A stretch of 62,818 nt of DNA. Source: Achromobacter sp. MYb9 (GTDB lineage: Bacteria > Pseudomonadota > Gammaproteobacteria > Burkholderiales > Burkholderiaceae_B). Under the pieces are notes generated by a model. That model searched no databases, was not told where the DNA came from, and was given only the letters and a program-made list of their open reading frames with translations. Positions 26,238 to 35,885 of the stretch are shown piece by piece (the stretch's first letter is position 1; every line of letters starts with the position of its first letter). A program made the translations under genes and the position numbers. The stretch spans positions 1 to 62,818 of the forward strand of contig NZ_PCOQ01000032.1 in assembly GCF_002975275.1 (NCBI RefSeq), given 5' to 3'.

Positions 26238-27146
26238 ATGGCGTTGCGATACGAATTGACCGACCTGCGTGTTTTCATGGCCATTGCCGAGGCCAAGAGC
26301 CTGACGGGCGGCGCGTCCGACCTGCATCTGACGGCGCCGTCGGCCAGTTATCGGCTGAAGAACCTGGAACAGGCGATGGGGGTTCCGCTGTTCGTGCGCA
26401 CGCAGAAGGGCATGTCGCTGACGCCAGCCGGCATGACCGTGCTGCGCTACGCGCAGACCATCTTCGCCAATGTCGAGCGCCTGCAGGGCGAAATGCGCCG
26501 GCACACGGATGGTGTCGAGGGGCATATCCGCGTGTTCGCCAACAGCAGCACGATGAGCAGCCTGCCAGCGGCGCTTAGCCGGTTCCTGGCGGCCTATCCC
26601 AACGTCAACATCGACCTGGAAGAGCGCCTTAGCGCCGAAACCGTCAAGGCGGTGCTGGACGGGCACGCGGATGTGGGGCTGGTGGCCGGCGCCATCGAGA
26701 TGCGGGGCCTCGAATTCATCACCTATGGCAAGGACGAATTGTTGTTCATCATTCCGCCGCGCCATCCGTTGGGCCTGCACTTGCGCGTGTCGCTGGAGGC
26801 CGCGCTGGCGCACGATATCGTGGCGATCGGCCGAAAAAGCAGCAATTTTCTTTATCTGCAGCAGATGGCCGAGCAGTTGGGCATCAAGCCGCGGGTCCGC
26901 GTGCATGCGCCCAACTTCGATGCCGTATTGCGGTGCGTGCAGGAGGGCGCGGGCATTTCGCTGGTGCCGCGCTCGGTTGCTGCGGCGGCGCTTTTGCAGG
27001 GCAAGGTCGAAAGCGTGGAAATCGAAGAGGCCTGGGCCGCGCGCGAACAACGCGTGGTGATGCGCAGCATGGAGGCATTGCCGGTTTTCGCGCGCGATTT
27101 CGTAGGCTATGTCACCGAGCTTACCCCCGCCGACGCTGGCGATTAG
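26238..27146 (+). CDS. LysR-family transcriptional regulator
   Basis: The 302-residue protein has an N-terminal helix-turn-helix (about 5-62: LRVFMAIAEAKSLTGGASDL, APSASYRLKNLE) and a C-terminal effector domain (about 90-295). GGAGG lies 10 nt before the ATG at 26238; a GTG one codon earlier is equally possible. It lies between the minus-strand Bug/maoC pair and the plus-strand CoA transferase, so it probably controls both in response to the imported acid or its CoA ester. Confidence 0.87.
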   Translation: MALRYELTDLRVFMAIAEAKSLTGGASDLHLTAPSASYRLKNLEQAMGVPLFVRTQKGMSLTPAGMTVLRYAQTIFANVERLQGEMRRHTDGVEGHIRVFANSSTMSSLPAALSRFLAAYPNVNIDLEERLSAETVKAVLDGHADVGLVAGAIEMRGLEFITYGKDELLFIIPPRHPLGLHLRVSLEAALAHDIVAIGRKSSNFLYLQQMAEQLGIKPRVRVHAPNFDAVLRCVQEGAGISLVPRSVAAAALLQGKVESVEIEEAWAAREQRVVMRSMEALPVFARDFVGYVTELTPADAGD

Positions 27147-27263
27147 AGAATCTTGAAGCGCAGTTAAAAATTATCGACTGGCGGCGGCGCACAGGGCGTT
27201 CCTATAATTTTTTCGCACTGCCGGCCGGCTCATGGGCTGGCTTCCTTGGACGCGCAGGACGAT

Positions 27264-28424
27264 ATGACAGCAGCTTTGAAACCCCTGGACGGCATGACGG
27301 TCGTCGCGCTTGAGCATGCCGTGGCGGCGCCGTTCGCCAGCCGTCAATTGGCGGATCTTGGCGCCCGTGTGATCAAGATCGAACGCCCCGGCACGGGCGA
27401 TTTCGCACGCGGCTACGACGCGTCGGTACACGGACAGTCTTCATTTTTCGTGTGGGCCAACCGGGGCAAGGAAAGCCTGTGCCTGGACCTCGAACAGGGC
27501 GCCCAGCGCGCCGTGCTGCAGCGGTTGCTGGCCGACGCCGACGTCTTCATCCAGAACCTGGCTCCCGGGGCGGCGCAGCGCAAGGGGTTGGACTTCGCCA
27601 CCCTGCATGCCGACTTTCCCCGCCTGATCGTGTGCGATGTTTCGGGGTATGGCGACAGCGGCCCCTTTCGCGAGAAAAAGGCCTACGACCTGCTGATCCA
27701 GGCCGCGGCTGGCTTGATTTCGGTGACGGGCACCCCTGACGCGCCAGCGCGCACCGGCATATCGATCGCCGATATCTCGGCAGGCATGTACGCGTACTCC
27801 GGCATCTTGACGGCCCTGTTGCAGCGCGCACGTACAGGCAAGGGGCTGCGGGTAGATGTCACCATGCTGGAGGCGCTGACCGAATGGATGTCGTACCCCT
27901 TGAATGCTGCCCGCTATGGCGGGTCGCCGCCGGCGCGCAACGGTGTGGCTCATCCCGCCATCGCCCCTTACGGCCAGTATCAGGCGGGCGACGGGAAGGA
28001 CATTATTTTTGGCCTGCAGAACGAACGCGAATGGGCGCATTTCTGCGCGGGGGTGCTGCAGGACCCGGCCCTGGCGCAAGACGGGCGTTTTTCGTCCAAC
28101 GTCCTGCGTGTCTCCAACCGCAAGGCGCTGGATGCCCGTATCGCCGAATGCTTCGCGCCGCTCTCGCGCGAGGAAGTGCTGCGCCGGCTGGACGACGCCG
28201 GTATCGCCAATTCCGCGCTGAACACCATGCACGACGTCTGGGACCATCCCCAGTTTGCCGCCCGCGACCGGTGGCGCGACGTCGCTACGCCAGCGGGCCC
28301 GATCCGGGCACTGCTGCCGCCCGCCACGTTGTCGGGCGTGGAGGCGGCCATGGGCGACGTCCCGGCGCTGGGCCAGCACACGCAGGCGATCCTGGCCGAG
28401 CTGGGCGTCACGCTGGCGGCTTGA
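27264..28424 (+). CDS. CaiB/BaiF-family (class III) CoA transferase
   Basis: This enzyme moves CoA between carboxylic acids through an aspartyl-CoA intermediate. The 386-residue length and motifs fit: VVALEHAVAAPFASRQLADL, GARVIKIERPGTGDFARGYD, YDLLIQAAAGLISVTGTPD, and ISIADISAGMYAYSGIL with the likely catalytic Asp. The ATG at 27264 is chosen over a TTG 18 nt earlier because AGGA lies before it. With the neighbouring Bug receptor, MaoC hydratase and LysR regulator it outlines uptake, CoA activation and hydration of an organic acid; mesaconate or itaconate-like substrates are possible but unproven. Confidence 0.88.
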   Translation: MTAALKPLDGMTVVALEHAVAAPFASRQLADLGARVIKIERPGTGDFARGYDASVHGQSSFFVWANRGKESLCLDLEQGAQRAVLQRLLADADVFIQNLAPGAAQRKGLDFATLHADFPRLIVCDVSGYGDSGPFREKKAYDLLIQAAAGLISVTGTPDAPARTGISIADISAGMYAYSGILTALLQRARTGKGLRVDVTMLEALTEWMSYPLNAARYGGSPPARNGVAHPAIAPYGQYQAGDGKDIIFGLQNEREWAHFCAGVLQDPALAQDGRFSSNVLRVSNRKALDARIAECFAPLSREEVLRRLDDAGIANSALNTMHDVWDHPQFAARDRWRDVATPAGPIRALLPPATLSGVEAAMGDVPALGQHTQAILAELGVTLAA

Positions 28425-28454
28425 CGCTGCTGGCCGGTGGGCCGCGGCGCCCCT

Positions 28455-30470
28455 TTACTTGCCGCCATCCACATACGGCCGGGATTGCAGGACGATGATG
28501 TTATCGCCCTGCACGGCCCATTCGATGTCCTGGTCCACGTTGCCCAGACGCAGCTTGATCTGGCTGCCCACGGCGGCCAGCCGGGCGACCAGTGCGTCGG
28601 TCAGCACCTGGCGCGAACCTTCGATCGGCACTTCGCGCACGCCGCCCGCCGCGTTTGGCACCAGTTGCGTGTCTTCGGCCGACCGGCTTAGCACCTGCAC
28701 GGCCTTGGACCAGCTGGAATACATCAGTTGCTCTGCCTGGCGCTTGCCTTCCACCACTTTGATTCCCAGGCCGCGTTTGGCCGAGATGTAGGTCACGTAG
28801 CGCCGCGACGCGTCGAAGGGATCGCGCGTGATCATCACGCCTGAACTGTCCGAGGCCGCCGCCTGTTGAACCAGCACCGCCATCACCACGCCGTCCTGGC
28901 CGATGCCTGCCGCGCGCCGGGCCTCGTAGGCTTCGAAGTTGTAGATGGACGCCCACACCGTCTGGATCGCCCGGGGCAGCGCGTCGGCTTGCGTGACGTT
29001 GGGCACCGTGGTGTAGAGCCCCGCGCCGCTGAACCCGGGCAGGTCTTCGGAATTCGACGAGCTGCGCACGAATACGCCGCGGCCCTGCAATTGTTTTTGC
29101 CAGCGATCGCGCCAGGTGGCGGCAAGCGCCGGGTCGGGCTGGGCGTTGACGATGTCCTGGCGCAAGGCGGCGAGCTCGGCGCGGCGGACATTGGCGTCGC
29201 TGGCGAAGTCTGCCCGCTGCTCCAGCGCGGCGATGCGTTGCGGCAGGTGCAGCTGCTGCATGAACGCGGCGTATTGAGCGAAGGGGATGCAGAAGCCGTC
29301 CGGCACGCTGGCCAGCGGGGCCAACGCCGATTTCAGCGCGCCCAGGTTGGCCGCCTTGACGCCGCAATGGCGGCTGTCGCGGGTCGACATGCCAGTCAGC
29401 GGCTTGATGGCCTTGACGGTCAGGTCGGGCTTGGGCAGCGGCAGGCCGCCCGCCTTGGGGCCTGGCGTGGCGGGCGCATCGGGCTTGGCGATGGGCCGTA
29501 CCTGATAGCCGTTGCTGGCGACATTCAGCTCTACCCATTGGCCGTCGTAGTCGCGCAGCGCGGCGACTCCGTCTCGCACATAGGCGTTGGGAATGCGCCA
29601 GCCCTTGGCCAGCAGATTCACGTGCGACAGCAGGGTAGAGGGCCGCTGCGTGATCAGGCCTGCCACGGGGGGCAGCGCCACGGGCACTTCGTCCAGCACC
29701 AGGATGTCGGTCGGCGACAGGTCGGGTGTGTCCTCCACCGAGGCCACGATGCGCAGGCGGCCCTGGGCGCGTCCGGTGTTCAGCGGCAGGAAGGTCTGTT
29801 CGCGCAGCAAGGCCTCCTGGGTCACGACATCCAGCCCGGCGCGTTGCGCCGTCTGCTCATGCATCGTGGAGTTCGCCTTGAAGCGAAGCGGCGCGTAAAA
29901 GGTGGCGCGCAGCCGTTCGCCCGTCAGGGCCAGCAGTTCGGGCGTCAGCCGGTCGCCTTCCCAGAACTCATAGGTGTAGCCGGGCAGGTCGCGCTGCCAG
30001 CTCAGGGTGCCGAACAGCAGGCGGCGTTGCGGATCTTTATATTGCGCGATCAGCGTGGCTTTGTCCGCGTCGGGCAGCAGGCGACGCTCGCGGGCGAAGT
30101 TCTCGTGCAGCGAGTAGCGCGGCGTATCGATGTAATAGATGCGGTCGCCATGTTTGCGGTCGATCACGAACAGCACATGCGGAATCTCAAGCGGCGTGCC
30201 CGGGTTGTACACGCGGGCCAACTGCTGGAATTCCTCCGGGGTGCGGATCTGGCCCAGGAAGGCGGGGCCGCCGCGCTTGGCGTCCTCGGGTTTGCGCGCT
30301 TCGATCTCGTCGGTGCGCAAGGGCCGGGCGTTCTCGTAGGGGGAGGGCTTGCGGGCGGTTTGCGCGTGCGGCGCGGCGCTGATGCTGGCGGCCAGGAGGC
30401 CGAACGCGGTCAGGACAATCAGGCTGGGCCGGCGTGGGCCAAGACGATGTGATGCAGGCGGTGGGCGCAT
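28455..30470 (-). CDS. Exported phosphohistidine/PEP-synthase ATP-binding domain protein
   Basis: The product (671 residues from the ATG at 30470) begins with a signal peptide (SLIVLTAFGLLAASISAAPH, cut near AQTA). A middle segment, ITQRPSTLLSHVNLLAKGWR, resembles the swivelling phosphohistidine domain of PEP-utilising enzymes, with the candidate His in LLSHVN. The C-terminal half (about 340-671) is an ATP-grasp domain of the pyruvate phosphate dikinase type: RHCGVKAANLGAL, VFVRSSSNSEDLPGFSGAGL, DGVVMAVLVQQAAAS, and IEWAVQGDNIIVLQSRPYVD at the end. The His domain precedes the ATP domain, as in glucan water dikinase and opposite to PEP synthase. Export of an ATP-using fold is odd. No clear ribosome site precedes the ATG; the frame runs on to 30593. 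Confidence 0.78.
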   Translation of the reverse strand: MRPPPASHRLGPRRPSLIVLTAFGLLAASISAAPHAQTARKPSPYENARPLRTDEIEARKPEDAKRGGPAFLGQIRTPEEFQQLARVYNPGTPLEIPHVLFVIDRKHGDRIYYIDTPRYSLHENFARERRLLPDADKATLIAQYKDPQRRLLFGTLSWQRDLPGYTYEFWEGDRLTPELLALTGERLRATFYAPLRFKANSTMHEQTAQRAGLDVVTQEALLREQTFLPLNTGRAQGRLRIVASVEDTPDLSPTDILVLDEVPVALPPVAGLITQRPSTLLSHVNLLAKGWRIPNAYVRDGVAALRDYDGQWVELNVASNGYQVRPIAKPDAPATPGPKAGGLPLPKPDLTVKAIKPLTGMSTRDSRHCGVKAANLGALKSALAPLASVPDGFCIPFAQYAAFMQQLHLPQRIAALEQRADFASDANVRRAELAALRQDIVNAQPDPALAATWRDRWQKQLQGRGVFVRSSSNSEDLPGFSGAGLYTTVPNVTQADALPRAIQTVWASIYNFEAYEARRAAGIGQDGVVMAVLVQQAAASDSSGVMITRDPFDASRRYVTYISAKRGLGIKVVEGKRQAEQLMYSSWSKAVQVLSRSAEDTQLVPNAAGGVREVPIEGSRQVLTDALVARLAAVGSQIKLRLGNVDQDIEWAVQGDNIIVLQSRPYVDGGK

Positions 30471-30641
30471 GAAAAGGCGGGCGGGTCGCAGGGAGTTGCG
30501 ATGATATCGGAGCCCCCGCGTGGTGCCGCGGAAGAATGTATCCAGATGTGTCCAGTCATTGTCGTTAAGGCCTTTGGCCTTACAAATGCCCAATTTCAGG
30601 GATACGCGGACGGCCGGCCGCCGACGGCATCGCCCAAATGC

Positions 30642-30672
30642 AACAAGGCCCCCAGAAGGGGGCCTTGTTTTT
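30642..30672. terminator. Strong bidirectional terminator
   Basis: AACAAGGCCCCC and GGGGGCCTTGTT form a perfect 12-bp stem with loop AGAA; TTTTT overlaps its plus-strand end (30668-30672). It lies 17 bp past the argH stop and should mainly end argH on the minus strand, where the T-run is poorer (TTGTTGCATTTG). Confidence 0.85.
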
Positions 30673-30689
30673 GCCAGCCTGGGCCGGAA

Positions 30690-32111
30690 TCAGCCTTCGG
30701 CCGTTTCCGCCAGGATGCGCTTGGCTTCTTCGGCCACGCGTTCGGGGGCGGTGCCGCCGATGTGCTTGCGGGCGGCGACCGAGCCTTCCAGCGTCAGCAC
30801 TTGGTGGACGTCGTCGCCGATCTGGGCGTGGTAGGCCTTGAGTTCGTCGGTGGACAGGTCAGCCAGGTCGCAGCCGCGCTGTTCGCAGTCGCGCACCGCG
30901 TGGGCCACCACTTCGTGCGCGTCGCGGAACGGCACGCCGCGCTTGACCAGGTAGTCGGCCAGGTCGGTGGCGGTGGCAAAGCCCTGCAGCGCCGCGGCGC
31001 GCATGTTGTCGGCCTTGACCTTGATGCCGGCAGCCATGTCCGCGAAGATGGTCAGCGTGTCGCGCACGGTGTCCACGGTGTCGAACAAGCCTTCCTTGTC
31101 TTCCTGGTTGTCCTTGTTGTAGGCCAGGGGTTGGCCTTTCATCAGGGTCAGCAGGGCGACCAGGTTGCCGTTGACGCGGCCGGTCTTGCCACGGGCAAGT
31201 TCGGGCACGTCGGGGTTTTTCTTTTGCGGCATGATCGAGCTGCCGGTGCAGAAGCGGTCGGCCAGGTCGATGAAGCCCACGCGCGGGCTCATCCACAGCA
31301 CCAGCTCTTCGGACAGGCGCGACACGTGCGTCATGATCAGCGCGCCAGCGGCGCAGAATTCGATGGCGAAGTCGCGGTCGGATACTGCGTCCAGCGAATT
31401 GCGGCACACGCCGTCAAAGCCCAGCGTCTTGGCCACGCGTTCACGGTCGATGGGGAACGACGTGCCGGCCAGCGCGGCGGCGCCCAGGGGCAGGCGGTTC
31501 ACGCGGCGGCGGCAGTCGGCCAGGCGTTCGGCGTCGCGGCCGAACATTTCAGCGTAGGCCAGCAGATGGTGGCCGAACGTGACGGGCTGGGCGACTTGCA
31601 GGTGGGTGAAGCCCGGCATGATGGTGCCGGCGTTGTCCAGCGCGACCGCGGCCAGCGCGTGACGCAGCTGGCGCAGCAGGTCTTGCAGGTTGTCGATTTC
31701 GTCGCGCAGCCACAGGCGGATGTCGGTGGCGACCTGGTCGTTGCGGGAACGGCCGGTGTGCAGGCGCTTGCCCGCATCGCCCACCAGTTCCACCAGACGC
31801 TTCTCGATGTTCAGGTGCACGTCTTCCAGATCCAGCAGCCATTGGAAGCTGCCGGCATCGATTTCGGACAGGATCTGCGTCATGCCGCGCTGGATGTCGG
31901 CCAGATCCTGGGCGCCGATGATGCCCTGGGCGGCCAGCATGTCGGCATGCGCGAGCGAGCCCTGGATGTCGTGGCGCGCCAGGCGCTTGTCGAAATCCAC
32001 GGACGCCGTGTAGCGCTTTACAAGTTCGGAAACCGGTTCCGAGAACCGGGCGGACCAGGCCTGCGCCTTATTGGCGAACTGGTTTTGATCGGAGGAGGGA
32101 GTGTTTGCCAT
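30690..32111 (-). CDS. argH: Argininosuccinate lyase
   Basis: The enzyme splits argininosuccinate into arginine and fumarate, the last step of arginine synthesis. The 473-residue protein has the fumarase-superfamily signature GSSIMPQKKNPD, plus HTGRSRNDQVATD and TGFTHLQ-like PGFTHLQVAQPVTFGHH. It starts MANTPSSDQNQFANKAQAWS, matching the usual KAQAWSARF opening. It stands alone between the exported ATP-grasp protein and a divergent mechanosensitive channel, with a strong terminator after the stop. Confidence 0.96.
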   Translation of the reverse strand: MANTPSSDQNQFANKAQAWSARFSEPVSELVKRYTASVDFDKRLARHDIQGSLAHADMLAAQGIIGAQDLADIQRGMTQILSEIDAGSFQWLLDLEDVHLNIEKRLVELVGDAGKRLHTGRSRNDQVATDIRLWLRDEIDNLQDLLRQLRHALAAVALDNAGTIMPGFTHLQVAQPVTFGHHLLAYAEMFGRDAERLADCRRRVNRLPLGAAALAGTSFPIDRERVAKTLGFDGVCRNSLDAVSDRDFAIEFCAAGALIMTHVSRLSEELVLWMSPRVGFIDLADRFCTGSSIMPQKKNPDVPELARGKTGRVNGNLVALLTLMKGQPLAYNKDNQEDKEGLFDTVDTVRDTLTIFADMAAGIKVKADNMRAAALQGFATATDLADYLVKRGVPFRDAHEVVAHAVRDCEQRGCDLADLSTDELKAYHAQIGDDVHQVLTLEGSVAARKHIGGTAPERVAEEAKRILAETAEG

Positions 32112-32259
32112 GATGGGCGGAATTATAGGGCCTGCCGCCGATGCGGCGCACGCGCCGGGGTAGCATGGCCCTCATATCGCCGTGCCGGGACCTCGGCCCG
32201 GCGCGACTTGTCGGATAATCCACAGTCAGTTTCAAGAACTTAAAGCGAGTACACGACAT

Positions 32260-33624
32260 ATGCCCCTGGAATGGGAAGAACTGGTTACCCAACTTGATAC
32301 CCACATGCCGCGCGAGGCCTGGGCGCAGACGCTGGTCGGCATCGGCGTGCTGATTCTGACGGCGCTGTTCGTCCAATGGGTCGTCGCCCGGGTGGTGCTG
32401 CTGTTGGCGCACCGCGTGCTGGTGCTGAGCGGCCGTGGAGACTGGGACCAGGCCCTGCAGCGCCGCCGCGCCTATCAGAACCTTTGGTACGCGGTGCCTT
32501 TCGCGGTGGTGTCGCTGGGCATCGACCTGGTGCCTCACGTGGAAAAGGCGGTGACCATCGTCGGCCGGCTGGCGCATGCGGGCGCCTGGATCTGCGTGTT
32601 CGTCGCATTCTCGGGCGTGTTGAGCGCCTGGCAGGACACCTATTCAGCCACGACGCGGGCGCAAACCCGGTCCATCAAGGGCTATATCCAGATCGGCAAG
32701 CTGATCCTGATGGCGGTATGCACCGTTTTGGTGCTTTCCATCCTGATCGACCGCTCGCCGCTGTGGATGATCTCGGGCCTGGGGGCGTTGTCGGCGGTGT
32801 TGTTGCTGGTGTTCAAGGACACGCTGCTGTCGCTGGTGGCCAGCACGCAGCTGACCAGCAACGATATGCTGCGCATCGGCGACTGGATCGAAATGCCGCA
32901 ATCGAACGCCGACGGCTTCGTCAAGGACATCGCGCTGCATACCGTCAAGGTGCAGAACTGGGACAACACCGTCACCACGGTGCCGACCTACAAGCTTTTT
33001 TCGGAAAGCTACCGCAACTACCGCCACATGTTCGAATCCGGCGGCCGGCGCATCAAGCGCACCCTGCGGATCGATGCTTCCAGCGTGCGCTTCCTGACCG
33101 ACGACGAAGCCCAGCGGCTGATGCGTTTTCGCCTGCTGCACGACTATCTTCAAGCCAAGACCCAGGACATCGCTCAGGCGAACCAGACGATGGGCGAGCT
33201 GGCCAGCGTGCCGGCAAACCGTCGGCGCCTGACCAACATCGGCACGTTCCGCGCCTATGGACTGGCGTTCCTGAAACAGAACAATGAAGTCCGCCAGGAC
33301 ATGGCGATGATGGTCCGCATGATGGAACCCACGTCGGACGGCATCCCGGTCGAGGTCTATTGCTTCACGGCGGTGACGGCGTGGGTGGAGTACGAGCGGA
33401 TTCAGGGCGATATCTTCGACCACCTGCTGGCCATCCTGCCGGAACTGGGTCTGCGCCTGTACCAGCAGCCGTCCGGCGCCGATATCGGCGCAATGGGCAG
33501 CTATTTGCGCGAGGGTGCCGTTCAAGCCGCCTTGGCGGGCGAGCGCGACCGGCAGGCCCTGGCCCCGCCGATGGACGCCATGCCGCTCGAGCGCGGGCTG
33601 ACCGACGGCAAAATGCCCCGCTAG
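32260..33624 (+). CDS. MscS-family mechanosensitive channel (YbdG/MscM-like)
   Basis: The 454-residue inner-membrane channel opens under membrane tension on osmotic downshock. Several transmembrane helices lie in the first 190 residues, the last (LGALSAVLLLVFKDTLLSLV) lining the pore as TM3. The soluble beta domain begins at SNDMLRIGDWIEMPQSNADG. VQNWDNTVTTVPTYKLFSES with YRNYRHMFESGGRRIKR is distinctive of the YbdG branch. The ATG at 32260 begins MPLEWEELV; upstream in-frame codons lack a ribosome site. It stands alone, diverging from argH. Confidence 0.88.
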   Translation: MPLEWEELVTQLDTHMPREAWAQTLVGIGVLILTALFVQWVVARVVLLLAHRVLVLSGRGDWDQALQRRRAYQNLWYAVPFAVVSLGIDLVPHVEKAVTIVGRLAHAGAWICVFVAFSGVLSAWQDTYSATTRAQTRSIKGYIQIGKLILMAVCTVLVLSILIDRSPLWMISGLGALSAVLLLVFKDTLLSLVASTQLTSNDMLRIGDWIEMPQSNADGFVKDIALHTVKVQNWDNTVTTVPTYKLFSESYRNYRHMFESGGRRIKRTLRIDASSVRFLTDDEAQRLMRFRLLHDYLQAKTQDIAQANQTMGELASVPANRRRLTNIGTFRAYGLAFLKQNNEVRQDMAMMVRMMEPTSDGIPVEVYCFTAVTAWVEYERIQGDIFDHLLAILPELGLRLYQQPSGADIGAMGSYLREGAVQAALAGERDRQALAPPMDAMPLERGLTDGKMPR

Positions 33625-33700
33625 GCGGCGGCGCCTGGAAGCGCCGTGAGATAATGGGGCGGTTGGAACTTAGTCATCATTGACCCAGGCGATCACCCCG

Positions 33701-35767
33701 ATGTCGAACCCGTTCTTCAACCTGTATTCCCACGGCTTCGCCCGGGTGGCGGTCGGCGTGCCCGAATGCCGGGTCGCCGATCCGGCATTCAACGCCGCGC
33801 AAACCATCGAGCTGGCGCAGCAGGCCGCCCAGGGCGGCGCCGTGCTGGTGGCGTTTCCCGAACTTGGCCTGTCGGCCTATACCTGCGACGACCTGTTCCA
33901 CCAGAAGGCCTTGCTGGACGAATGCGAGGCGGCGGTGGCCCAGGTGGTGCAAGCCACGGCCGAACTGGATATTGCCGTCATCGTCGGCGCGCCGTTGCGC
34001 GTTTCGCACCAGTTGTTCAATTGCGCGGTGGTGGCCGCGGGCGGACGCGTGCTGGGCGTGGTGCCCAAGAGCTACCTGCCCAACTATGGCGAATTCTATG
34101 AAGCCCGCCAGTTCAGCGCCGCCGATTGCGCCGCCGCGACCGAAATCCGGCTGCTGGGCGAAACGGTGCCTTTCGGGCCCGAGCAGCTCTTCCAGATGGA
34201 AAAGCTGCCGCTGTTCCAGTTCCACGTTGAAATCTGCGAAGACGTCTGGGTGCCCATCCCGCCGTCCTCGTTCGCCGCGCTGGCCGGCGCCACCGTGCTG
34301 GTGAACCTGTCCGCCTCGAACATCGTCGTCGGCAAGTCGGAATACCGGCACCAATTGGTGGCGCAGCAGTCGGCCCGTTGCCTGTCAGCCTATATGTACA
34401 CGTCGGCGGGGCGTGGCGAATCGTCCACCGACCTGGCTTGGGACGGCCAGGCGCTGATTTACGAAAACGGCGAACTGCTGGGCGAATCCGAACGTTTCCT
34501 GAACCATTCCCACCTGCTTTTCTCGGACGTGGACCTGGACCGCCTGTCGCGCGAGCGCATGCGCCAGACCACGTTTGGCCAGTCGGTCCGCCGCCACCAG
34601 AACGAGGTGCGCCGGTTCCGCACCGTGCCGGTGCCGGTGAACCCGCCGTTGGACGACGCCGAATTGCCTCTTGAGCGCCGCGTGGCGCGTTTCCCCTATG
34701 TGCCAGCCGATCCGCAGCGCCGGGACGCCCGCTGCAAAGAGGTCTACAACATCCAGGTGCAGGCGCTGGCGCAGCGTCTGTCGGCCAGCAAGATGTCGAA
34801 GGTCGTCATCGGCATTTCCGGCGGGCTGGATTCCACCCATGCCTTGCTGGTATGCGCCCAGGCCATGGATACGCTGGGCTTGCCGCGGTCGAACATTCTG
34901 GCCGTCACCATGCCGGGCTTCGCCACCAGCACCCGCACGCTGCAGCAGGCGCGCCGGCTGATGGCCGTGGTGGGCTGCACGGCTTCCGAAATCGACATCC
35001 GCCCCAGCTGCCTGCAGATGCTGAAAGACCTGGGCCACCCCTATGCGGAAGGCAAACCGGTCTACGACATCACGTTCGAGAACGTGCAGGCAGGCGAGCG
35101 CACCAACCATCTGTTCCGCCTGGCCAACTTCAGCAACGCCATCGTCATCGGCACGGGCGACCTGAGCGAACTTGCACTAGGCTGGTGCACGTACGGCGTG
35201 GGCGACCACATGTCGCACTACAGCGTCAATGCCAGCGTGCCGAAGACGCTGATCACGCATCTGGTGCGCTGGGTGGCCGAGTCCGGCCGCCTGGGCGGCG
35301 AGGGCGCCGAGGTGCTGCTGGACGTGCTGGGCACGGACGTCAGCCCTGAATTGGTGCCTGGGGGCGACGACGACAAGCCGGTGCAGAAAAGCGAAGCGTC
35401 CATCGGCCCTTACGAGCTGCAGGACTTCAACCTGTATTACACGCTGCGCTACGGTTTCGCGCCGACGAAGGTGGCGTTCCTGTCGCTGGCGGCCTGGCGC
35501 GACCGCGATGCCGGCGCCTGGCCCGACGCCGGCCATGTGGTCCGCAACCAGTACGATCTGGCCGCCATCAAGCGCAACCTGAAGATCTTCCTGGACCGGT
35601 TTTTCCGCACAAGCCAGTTCAAGCGCACCTGCGTGCCGAACGCGCCCAAGGTCGGGTCGGGCGGTTCGCTGTCGCCGCGCGGCGACTGGCGGGCGCCCAG
35701 CGATTCCGAGTCGGTGGTGTGGCTGCGCGACGCCGAGCGCATTCCGGACGCGGCCCCGGACGCCTGA
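33701..35767 (+). CDS. nadE: Glutamine-dependent NAD+ synthetase
   Basis: This enzyme makes NAD from deamido-NAD, ATP and glutamine. The 688 residues hold an N-terminal nitrilase-type glutaminase (about 1-285) with triad E54 (FPELGLSAY), K123 (PKSYLPNYGEFYE) and C179 (EICEDVWVP), and a C-terminal synthetase from about 330 with the P-loop GISGGLDSTHALLV. The triad spacing closely matches the Mycobacterium tuberculosis type, a two-domain long NadE. The ATG at 33701 is preferred over a TTG 21 nt before. It precedes glnB by 118 bp on the same strand, a common Burkholderiales pairing. Confidence 0.95.
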   Translation: MSNPFFNLYSHGFARVAVGVPECRVADPAFNAAQTIELAQQAAQGGAVLVAFPELGLSAYTCDDLFHQKALLDECEAAVAQVVQATAELDIAVIVGAPLRVSHQLFNCAVVAAGGRVLGVVPKSYLPNYGEFYEARQFSAADCAAATEIRLLGETVPFGPEQLFQMEKLPLFQFHVEICEDVWVPIPPSSFAALAGATVLVNLSASNIVVGKSEYRHQLVAQQSARCLSAYMYTSAGRGESSTDLAWDGQALIYENGELLGESERFLNHSHLLFSDVDLDRLSRERMRQTTFGQSVRRHQNEVRRFRTVPVPVNPPLDDAELPLERRVARFPYVPADPQRRDARCKEVYNIQVQALAQRLSASKMSKVVIGISGGLDSTHALLVCAQAMDTLGLPRSNILAVTMPGFATSTRTLQQARRLMAVVGCTASEIDIRPSCLQMLKDLGHPYAEGKPVYDITFENVQAGERTNHLFRLANFSNAIVIGTGDLSELALGWCTYGVGDHMSHYSVNASVPKTLITHLVRWVAESGRLGGEGAEVLLDVLGTDVSPELVPGGDDDKPVQKSEASIGPYELQDFNLYYTLRYGFAPTKVAFLSLAAWRDRDAGAWPDAGHVVRNQYDLAAIKRNLKIFLDRFFRTSQFKRTCVPNAPKVGSGGSLSPRGDWRAPSDSESVVWLRDAERIPDAAPDA

Positions 35768-35885
35768 TACGGGTTCTCCCGCTACTGCGGCGCGACGCCG
35801 GTGGTATTCTCTTATTCATTGCGCCTTGCCTGCCGGGACGGTACGGCAGGGCGCCGCAACAGATCAAAAACCCAGGACGACCAAC

